Shown here: positions 58,305-64,000 of the stretch, one piece after another | Layout: the number at the start of each line of letters is the position of its first letter | How positions within the stretch are numbered: position 1 is the stretch's first letter | NCBI RefSeq assembly: GCF_038419845.1 | Contig: NZ_JBCAQT010000018.1 | Location: 19,286 to 83,285, forward strand | DNA: 64,000 nucleotides | DNA from: Marinimicrobium sp038419845 | GTDB lineage: Bacteria > Pseudomonadota > Gammaproteobacteria > Pseudomonadales > Cellvibrionaceae | Direction: 5' to 3' | The notes under the pieces: model-generated | The model's input: the letters and a program-made list of their open reading frames with translations, nothing else | What the model was told of the DNA's origin: nothing | The model's database searches: none | Position numbers and translations under genes: made by a program

Positions 58305-59302
58305 CCGAAGAACTCCTGTTTCAGCTGTTGGTGCTGCTCCGGGCGCAAACGCGGTCCGTACTGGGTGACTACCTTGCCGGCGGCCAGGCTGGCAAATCGG
58401 CCCGCGGTATCGTAGCCGTGGCCCTGACTCAGGGCGTAGAGGAAGGCGCCGGCAAACATGTCGCCCGCGCCATTGCTGTCGATGGCTTTCACCGCGTGGG
58501 CATCGATGCGGTAGGAGTGCTTGCCATCAAACACCAGGGCGCCATCGGCGCCGCAGGTGATGGCAAAGCTCCGGCAGTAATCCTGCAGTGACTGGGCGGC
58601 GCTTTCCAGGTCGCTGGTGCCGGTAAAGCCCATGGCCTCTTCCTTGTTGCAGAACAACAGGTCCACACCCTCGCCGATCATTTCCAGAAGGCCGTCGCGA
58701 AAGAATTGCACCATGGCCGGGTCGGACAGGCTCAGGGCGGTCAGGGTGTTGCGCTTCTCTGCGCGCTCACGCAGTTCGATGGCGGCCGCCCGACCGGTGT
58801 CCGAGCTGACCAGGTAGCCCTCAATGTAGGCGTAATCGGCCGCTTCCACGGCGGCGGTGTCCAGCTCGTTGACCGAGAGGGTGGCGCTGATGCCCAGATA
58901 GGTGTTCATGCTGCGCTCGGCGTCCGGGGTCACCATGACCAGGCACTTGCCGGTAATCCCTTCGGGCGGTGTCACATGCTCGGGGTAGTCGACGCCGGCG
59001 GCCTTGATGTCGTTCAGGTAGAAACGACCGTTCTCATCATCGGCGACCTTGCACGAATAGAAACTGCGGCAGCCGAAATAGCTGGCGGCAATCACTGTGT
59101 TGGCTCCGGAGCCGCCGCTGGCCCGGCTGGAGTGAACCAAGTGGTCCTGAAGATAGTCAATCAGTTCAGCCTGGCGGGTTTCATCGACCAGGGTCATCAC
59201 ACCCTTGGCCACGGCCATGGCTTTCAGGTCCTCGTCATTGACTTCGATTTCCGTGTCCACCAGTGCCGCGCCGATGCCGTAGATGTGATAGTGATCGTTC
59301 AT
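58301..59302 (-). CDS. PfkB-family carbohydrate/nucleoside kinase (adenosine kinase-like)
   Basis: Ribokinase-superfamily kinase of 333 residues from the ATG at 59302, which follows AGAGGCCCGG; the frame is open to 59404 but the extra part is not family-like. PfkB signatures are GGSGANTVIAASYFG near residues 64-78 and the C-terminal catalytic motif AIDSNGAGDMFAGAFLYALS with the GAGD anion hole and base. The overall pattern is closest to bacterial adenosine/inosine-guanosine kinase-like members. The substrate is not fixed by the sequence. Confidence 0.86.
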   Translation of the reverse strand: MNDHYHIYGIGAALVDTEIEVNDEDLKAMAVAKGVMTLVDETRQAELIDYLQDHLVHSSRASGGSGANTVIAASYFGCRSFYSCKVADDENGRFYLNDIKAAGVDYPEHVTPPEGITGKCLVMVTPDAERSMNTYLGISATLSVNELDTAAVEAADYAYIEGYLVSSDTGRAAAIELRERAEKRNTLTALSLSDPAMVQFFRDGLLEMIGEGVDLLFCNKEEAMGFTGTSDLESAAQSLQDYCRSFAITCGADGALVFDGKHSYRIDAHAVKAIDSNGAGDMFAGAFLYALSQGHGYDTAGRFASLAAGKVVTQYGPRLRPEQHQQLKQEFFG

Positions 59303-59433
59303 TCCGGGCCTCTTTGTTGTAGGATACCGGCCGCGTTGCCGCCGGAGAGTGGGGGCATTATGCAAAATATACGGGCGCCGATAAAGCGCCGACGCCAAGA
59401 CCATCTGTTTGACAAGAGAATTCCGCTTTCGCC

Positions 59434-61776
59434 ATGACCCGACGCCGCCGTAAATCTCCTAATCGCCGCCGAGGCAAACGCTCCACCGCGCCACGCCACG
59501 GCTGGGCGCTGGCACGCCTGTGGTTCTGGTATGGCCTGGGGGTGGTGACGCTGATCGCGCTGCTCTGGGTGCTGTACCTGAATCATGTGGTGCAGGAAAA
59601 GTTCGAGGGTAAAAAGTGGTCGGTGCCCGCCCGCGTCTACGCCCGCCCACTGGAGCTGTACCAGGGGCTCGCGCTGACGGCGGAACTGTTTGAGCAGGAG
59701 CTGCTGGCGATCGGTTACCGCCCGGTCGAGCGGGTCAGCGGCCCGGGCCAGTACGCGCGCCAGCGAAGTGGCGGGACGAGCATCTATCAGGTTTACAGTC
59801 GCGGCTTTGAGTTCTGGGACCAGGACGAATCGGCGCGTCGCTTTGAGCTGTCGTTGGCCTCGGGGCGGGTCAGCACCCTGCGCGATGCTTCCGGCGATCC
59901 TCTGCCGTTGATGCGTCTGGAGCCGGAAGAAATCGGCGGTATTTTCCCGGCGCACGGAGAGGATCGGTTACTGGTGCGCCTGGAAGACGTCCCGCCCCGG
60001 CTGGGGGAAACCCTACTGGCGGTGGAAGACCGGAATTTTCTCGATCACCACGGCATCTCCTTTTCGGGCATTGCCCGGGCGGCCTGGGCCAACCTGCGCG
60101 CGGGCGGCGTGGTTCAGGGCGGCAGCACCCTGACGCAACAGCTGGTGAAAAACTTCTACCTCACCCACGAGCGCAGCTTCAGCCGGAAAATCCAGGAAGC
60201 GATCATGGCGGTGTTGCTGGACTGGCACTACGACAAAGCCGAGATTCTGGAAACCTACATCAATGAGGTGTATCTGGGCCAAAGTGGGGCTCAGGGAGTG
60301 CACGGCTTCGCGCTCGGAGCGCAGCACTACTTCCGCCAACCGCTGAGCGAGCTCGACACGTCCCAGACGGCGCTGCTCATTGCGCTGGTCAAGGGCGCCT
60401 CCTACTACAACCCCTGGCGTCACCCCGAGCGTGCGCTCGAGCGACGCGACCTGGTGCTGAAGGTGATGGCGCGCGAGGGCCTGATTGACGCGGCAACGCT
60501 GCGCCAGGCCCGTGAGGCCCCCCTGGGGATTGTCCCCAGCGGCGATTACAACCTGCAGAGCTACCCGGCCTTCATCGAACTGGTCAAGCGCCAACTGAGT
60601 CGCGACTACCGCGAAGAGGACCTGCAGAGCGATGGCCTCAGGATCTTCACCAGCCTCTCTCCCATGGTTCAACGCCGGGCCGAGCGGGTCATGAGCGAGC
60701 GGGTGCACCGCCTCGAACAGGATTACGGTATCGAGGGCCTGCAGGGCGCGACAGTGGTGACGTCGGTCGGGGCCGGTGAGGTGTTGGCCATGGTGGGCGA
60801 TCGGAACGCGCGCTCCGGTGGCTTCAACCGGGCCCTGGACGCGCGTCGGCCCATCGGCTCGCTGGTGAAGCCCTTTGTCTATCTCACGGCACTGGAACAG
60901 CCGGAGCAATATGGCCCGGCGACCCTGATCAGCGACGAGCCGGTCACGGTGGAGGCCAAAAATGGTCAGCGTTGGCAGCCGCGCAATGCCAGTCTGGAAA
61001 GTCACGGCGAGGTGCCGCTCTATCTGGGGTTGGTGAACTCCTACAACCAGGCAACCGCCCGACTGGGGATGGAATTGGGGCTGGAGTCGGTCTACCAGAC
61101 GCTGCGCCGGGCGGGCTTTGACGGCCACATTCCCCAGGTTCCCTCGATCCTGCTGGGAGCTGTGGAAATGACCCCCACGGAAGTGGCCGGGATCTACCAC
61201 ACGCTGGCGGCCGAGGGGGTCTACACGCCGCTGCGGGCCATCCGCGAGGTGCTGACCGCCGAGGGCGAACCGCTGCGCCGCTACCCGCTCAGCGTCGAGC
61301 AGCGTTTTTCCACCGAGGGCAGTTTTCAGCTGCAGTATCTGCTGCAACTGGTGCTGCGCGAGGGAACGGGCAAACAGGTCTACCAGCAATTTCCGGACGA
61401 TCTGGCGCTGGCCGGCAAGACCGGTACTACCAATGACCAGCGTGACAGCTGGTTTGCCGGCTTCAGTGGCCAGCACCTGGCGGTGGTCTGGCTGGGGCGG
61501 GACAACAACAAGGAGACACCGCTCAGTGGCTCAACCGGGGCGCTGCAGGTCTGGGCCGACCTGATGGGCGAACTGCCGACCCAGGGGGCCGCCCTGGCGC
61601 CCCCCGGCGATGTCAGTTTCGACTGGCTCGATCAGAGCACCGGCCTGCTCAGCGCCGAGCGCTGCGAGGGCGCGGTCTGGCTGCCTCTGCGTGAGGGCCA
61701 GACTCCGCAAACCAGCGCCCCCTGTCACCTGGACCGGTCGGAATCGCCGCGCTGGTGGCAGCGACTCTGGCGTTGA
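59434..61776 (+). CDS. mrcB: Penicillin-binding protein 1B, bifunctional peptidoglycan synthase
   Basis: Class A PBP of 780 residues that polymerises and crosslinks peptidoglycan. A basic cytoplasmic N-terminus (TRRRRKSPNRRRGKR) precedes one membrane helix (about 30-52), then a UB2H-like region where LpoB binds in E. coli. The glycosyltransferase domain has the catalytic glutamate in AVEDRNFLDHHG (E198) and QGGSTLTQQLVKNFYL. The transpeptidase domain has the SxxK motif GSLVKPF (S476, K479), SYNQ near 536 and KTGTT near 662. It is adjacent to a small TPR lipoprotein gene on the opposite strand. Confidence 0.96.
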   Translation: MTRRRRKSPNRRRGKRSTAPRHGWALARLWFWYGLGVVTLIALLWVLYLNHVVQEKFEGKKWSVPARVYARPLELYQGLALTAELFEQELLAIGYRPVERVSGPGQYARQRSGGTSIYQVYSRGFEFWDQDESARRFELSLASGRVSTLRDASGDPLPLMRLEPEEIGGIFPAHGEDRLLVRLEDVPPRLGETLLAVEDRNFLDHHGISFSGIARAAWANLRAGGVVQGGSTLTQQLVKNFYLTHERSFSRKIQEAIMAVLLDWHYDKAEILETYINEVYLGQSGAQGVHGFALGAQHYFRQPLSELDTSQTALLIALVKGASYYNPWRHPERALERRDLVLKVMAREGLIDAATLRQAREAPLGIVPSGDYNLQSYPAFIELVKRQLSRDYREEDLQSDGLRIFTSLSPMVQRRAERVMSERVHRLEQDYGIEGLQGATVVTSVGAGEVLAMVGDRNARSGGFNRALDARRPIGSLVKPFVYLTALEQPEQYGPATLISDEPVTVEAKNGQRWQPRNASLESHGEVPLYLGLVNSYNQATARLGMELGLESVYQTLRRAGFDGHIPQVPSILLGAVEMTPTEVAGIYHTLAAEGVYTPLRAIREVLTAEGEPLRRYPLSVEQRFSTEGSFQLQYLLQLVLREGTGKQVYQQFPDDLALAGKTGTTNDQRDSWFAGFSGQHLAVVWLGRDNNKETPLSGSTGALQVWADLMGELPTQGAALAPPGDVSFDWLDQSTGLLSAERCEGAVWLPLREGQTPQTSAPCHLDRSESPRWWQRLWR

Positions 61777-61810
61777 GTGACGCGCGAGAGCGCCCCGGGC
61801 GGCATGCCAT

Positions 61811-61835
61811 AAAAAAACCGGCGCCAGGCGCCGGT
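61811..61835 (-). terminator. Minus-strand intrinsic terminator beyond the TPR lipoprotein gene
   Basis: ACCGGCGCC/GGCGCCGGT form a GC-rich stem and on the minus strand run into TTTTTTT. It lies about 275 bases past the TPR lipoprotein stop, and serves that transcript or a separate short RNA. The 61836-62110 stretch has several short inverted repeats (AGGAAAGTTTCCT near 61861-61873; TGGTCC...GGACCA) but no gene that I can support. Confidence 0.7.
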
Positions 61836-62110
61836 GAATTAACTTTAGGAGTACACGTAAAGGAAAGTTTCCTGACTTGGTCCCACTGGACCCAACTGGT
61901 GGTTGATGTGTGGACCAGGGATCGCGCGCACCAGTTACTGTAAGTATTGGCTCTGTCAGAGATTCTGCCAGTTTTTTACGCACTGAGATTAAACCAATTC
62001 GCAATAGACTCGCCGTTGGACATCAGGATTGGCTATATATTGATCAATCTGACGTGCTTTTCCGCCACTCTCGCCGTTCCTCATCGTCCCTCTTCGTCTC
62101 ACACCGCTCT

Positions 62111-62548
62111 CTAGAAACGCAGTGTGTTCGGATCATTGCTTGAGGAATCGCGTTTGACCGCCTCCAGCGCCTGATAGAGCGGAGAGTTTGGTGGGCTGTA
62201 ACGCATGCCCTGCTGAGCGAACTGGCCGGCCCGCTTGGGGCGGGCCAGGTGCAGGTAGCTCTGGGCCAGCAACAGGTACAGCTCGGGCTCGCGCCGGTCG
62301 ATACGAAGACCGCGCTCAGCCACCGCGATCGCAACGTCGTATTCTCCCCGCTCATAGGCCAGTCGGGCCTGATCAATCAGGCTCACGACAGCCGCCGTGC
62401 CCGAATCAGTTGATGGCTCCTCGGCGGTAGTATCGTCCTCCGGCCGCTCCAGCGGGCCGACACAGGCAGTCAGCCCGAGTAGCAGGCAGAGCACGGTGGC
62501 CCGGATCGGGGAAATGGTTCTCACGCTCGATATCCTCTCGTTGTTCAT
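62111..62548 (-). CDS. Small TPR-repeat lipoprotein
   Basis: A 145-residue protein with a lipoprotein signal (TVLCLLLGLTACVGP, C29), an acidic Thr/Glu-rich linker and then roughly two tetratricopeptide repeats (LIDQARLAYERGEYDVAIAV and ELYLLLAQSYLHLARPKRAG). A small TPR protein next to mrcB is found in several gammaproteobacteria, where an outer-membrane activator of PBP1B would be expected. Whether it serves as such here is not shown. Confidence 0.75.
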   Translation of the reverse strand: MNNERISSVRTISPIRATVLCLLLGLTACVGPLERPEDDTTAEEPSTDSGTAAVVSLIDQARLAYERGEYDVAIAVAERGLRIDRREPELYLLLAQSYLHLARPKRAGQFAQQGMRYSPPNSPLYQALEAVKRDSSSNDPNTLRF

Positions 62549-62707
62549 AGTGTCGCTGTGGGCGCATGATACCAGTTGTCGGGCGTTGCGGCTCGGGCTT
62601 CATTCACATTGCGCGATTCGCAAGAATTATCGAGCGGCCATTTACACAGGGAAAACAGCTGTTATAATTCCGGCCTCGTCGGGTGCAGCCTTTGCGCCCA
62701 CGACAGT

Positions 62708-62784
62708 CGGAGCGTAGCGCAGTCTGGTAGCGCACCTCGTTCGGGACGAGGGGGTCGTAGGTTCAAATCCTACCGTTCCGACCA
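62708..62784 (+). tRNA. tRNA-Pro (anticodon CGG)
   Basis: A 77-base tRNA with an encoded CCA end. The acceptor CGGAGCG/CGTTCCG pairs with one G-T wobble, the anticodon loop is TTCGGGA between CCTCG and CGAGG, and the T arm is GTAGGTTCAAATCCTAC. A tyrosine recombinase gene begins its 3' end only 85 bases away, so the 3' half of this tRNA is the probable attachment site. Confidence 0.97.
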
Positions 62785-62797
62785 CTATTCCCCGTCT

Positions 62798-62835
62798 AAG
62801 CCCCTGATTTTCCTTGAGAAAGTCAGGGGCTTTTT
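62798..62835 (+). terminator. Intrinsic terminator after tRNA-Pro
   Basis: AAGCCCCTGA (62798-62807) pairs with TCAGGGGCTT (62823-62832), with further pairing of GATTT and GAAAGTC inside, followed by TTTTT. Confidence 0.85.
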
Positions 62836-62869
62836 CGTTGTAGGGGGCAATTTTGCCCCTTTTTTGCCC

Positions 62870-63874
62870 CTAATCTGAAATTTGGACCTTTGGCCGGTAA
62901 TTAATGGCCTGCTGGAGGTGTTCCGGTGCCAGGTGAGAGTAACGCATGGTGAGCGTGACGGTGCTGTGGCCCAGTATGCGTTGAAGGGTCAGGATATCAC
63001 CGCCGTTCATCATGAAATGGCTGGCGTAGGTGTGGCGCAGCACATGGGAGGCCTGGCCTTTGGGCAGGGTAAAGGAGCACTTCTTTAGCACGATAAACAG
63101 TGCTTTGGTGGCCGTGGCGAATAGCCGGTTGTCTTGCCCTGTCGGCTCGTAGGCCTGTATTTCCGCTTCCAGCTCTTTGGTGATGGGTACTGTGCGGTTT
63201 TTGCCCGACTTGGTATCAGTGAAGGTGATACGGGCGTTGACGATCTGGCTTCTTTTCAACTGCTGGGCTTCGTTCCACCGGCAACCAGTCTCCAGGCAAA
63301 TTCGCACTACCATATAGAGGCTGCGGCTTCCCGACTCCTTACAACGGCGAAGCAGTTCGTGACATTGGTCCAGTGTCAGGAAGGACAGCTCGCGCTCCTT
63401 GATCTTGATGGGTTTGACGTTCGCGAGTGGGGGCGGGTATTTGATCTGCTGTGTTTTGTGCAGGAACGAATACATGGCATTGAGGTAGCCTAGTTCGTTG
63501 TTCAATGTTTTGGCGGCAATGCCCTGTTCAAAGCGACGGTGCCGGTATTCGAGGTAAGCGTTAGGCCGTAGCTTTTTGGCCACAGGGTTTTTTAACACTT
63601 TGCAGATTCGCAGCAAAATCTTACGCCGGGTATACGACCTGGCCAGGTGAACGCCGTGGTGCGAGTACCATAGCTCAATCAGGTCAGAGAGCCGGCGTTT
63701 ATCGGCTTTGGCCGGGTTCCAGTCTTCGGTATCACCTTCGGCGTGTTTGGCCCTGACATGGGCTTCAAAGCGGGTAGCCTCGGCTTTGGTTTTGAAGGTC
63801 TTGCGGTACCGGGTGAATACATCAATGCGGATATCGGCCATCCAGTTGCCGTTGGATTGTTTTCGTACACTCAT
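62870..63874 (-). CDS. Phage-type tyrosine recombinase (integrase)
   Basis: Site-specific recombinase of 334 residues from the ATG at 63874. The N-terminal arm-type and core-binding domains (to about residue 160) precede the catalytic domain, with all expected residues: R199 in ETGCRWNE, a lysine in the TKSGKNR hairpin, H277 and R280 in SHVLRHTYASHF, H303 in ILGHST and the nucleophile Y312 in MRYSHL. It reads toward the tRNA-Pro, the usual layout of an integrase at the end of an element inserted in a tRNA. Its start overlaps the stop of the next upstream gene by one base, so the two are co-translated. Confidence 0.92.
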   Translation of the reverse strand: MSVRKQSNGNWMADIRIDVFTRYRKTFKTKAEATRFEAHVRAKHAEGDTEDWNPAKADKRRLSDLIELWYSHHGVHLARSYTRRKILLRICKVLKNPVAKKLRPNAYLEYRHRRFEQGIAAKTLNNELGYLNAMYSFLHKTQQIKYPPPLANVKPIKIKERELSFLTLDQCHELLRRCKESGSRSLYMVVRICLETGCRWNEAQQLKRSQIVNARITFTDTKSGKNRTVPITKELEAEIQAYEPTGQDNRLFATATKALFIVLKKCSFTLPKGQASHVLRHTYASHFMMNGGDILTLQRILGHSTVTLTMRYSHLAPEHLQQAINYRPKVQISD

Positions 63875-64000
63875 CAGACTGCCTTCCCCCATCTTAGATA
63901 CCGCTCTTTGAGCAAGTCTTCAATATGTTCGCTGAAAGCGATCTCTGAGAAACCCTTATCCTTGTAAAAGTCCTCGATGGTGTACCAAAACGGAAGCTTT
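63874..64000 (-). CDS. 3' end of an unknown gene upstream of the integrase
   Basis: The last 41 codons of a frame that enters from beyond the window (LPFWYTIEDFYKDKGFSEIA..., ending RYLRWGKAV). It ends in TGA one base into the integrase start codon (TGATG), so both belong to one operon of the integrated element. The fragment is too short for a family call; genes in this place are often excisionase-like or element regulators. Confidence 0.55.
   Translation of the reverse strand, partial: KLPFWYTIEDFYKDKGFSEIAFSEHIEDLLKERYLRWGKAV

Noticed and set aside
60013..61476. A 487-codon minus-strand frame opposite mrcB
   Set aside because: It is antisense to intact penicillin-binding protein motifs; there is no recognisable product.
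1..64000. CRISPR arrays, rRNA operons and insertion sequences
   Set aside because: No regularly spaced direct repeats, no rRNA-like segments and no transposase frames were seen; the only mobile-element gene is the integrase at the right end.

Overview
The window reads as about 64 kb of chromosome from a high-GC gammaproteobacterium. The housekeeping gene order (Vfr-type regulator, coq7, trpE-trpG-trpD-trpC; ychF, pth, rplY, prs, tRNA-Gln, ispE, lolB, TPR lipoprotein, hemA, prfA, prmC, moeB; mrcB) resembles pseudomonads and the polysaccharide-degrading Cellvibrio/Saccharophagus/Marinimicrobium group. The carbohydrate loci favour the latter. This is inferred from gene content; no 16S rRNA gene is present.

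Layout. 1-11.8 kb holds hisC, an aspartate/aromatic aminotransferase, a DUF3530 protein, rpe, the trp genes, a Vfr/CRP-like regulator, an OsmC-like protein and coq7. 11.9-26.4 kb is a pectin and sugar-acid region. It has a secreted Gfo/Idh/MocA oxidoreductase, a GH105 hydrolase and a GH28 pectinase on the plus strand. On the minus strand a block encodes an IlvD/Edd-type aldonate dehydratase, a DapA-family dehydratase, a TctCBA-type tripartite transporter and an alpha-ketoglutaric semialdehyde dehydrogenase, with a LacI-family regulator upstream. The same 14-bp palindrome (TGATTGCGCAATCA) lies before both blocks and probably joins them in one regulon. 26.4-28.8 kb has a GST, a small charged protein, a TauE-like permease and a lipoprotein.

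28.9-44.1 kb is the most striking part: a fructan utilisation locus built like a Bacteroidetes polysaccharide utilisation locus. It encodes a SusC/RagA-type TonB-dependent receptor, a SusD/RagB-type lipoprotein, two GH32 lipoproteins, a sugar-porter MFS permease, a ROK fructokinase and a ROK-type regulator. SusC/SusD pairs are a hallmark of Bacteroidota and unusual in Gammaproteobacteria. The likely flow is surface hydrolysis by GH32, outer-membrane uptake through SusC/SusD, further GH32 cleavage, inner-membrane uptake by the MFS permease and phosphorylation by fructokinase. A stand-alone HPF-like protein, tRNA-Met and ychF lie inside this interval. The second GH32 gene, with a Skp-like gene and a di-heme peroxidase/FG-GAP fusion, separates ychF from pth, which are usually neighbours.

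48-62.5 kb is housekeeping sequence: pth, rplY, prs, tRNA-Gln, ispE-lolB-TPR, divergent hemA-prfA-prmC-moeB, a PfkB-family kinase, mrcB and a small TPR lipoprotein. At 62.7 kb a tRNA-Pro(CGG) is followed by a tyrosine recombinase reading back toward it, probably the left edge of an integrated element that runs out of the window.

Intergenic repeats are another feature. Three hairpins (1685-1780, 1948-2041, 17301-17470) have perfect 20-23 bp stems whose sequences differ between copies, enclosing related cores. Two families of short inverted repeats also recur (GCGGATGCGCC..., three sites; GTAGGGTGGGC..., four copies), and in places they supply the stop codons of flanking genes.
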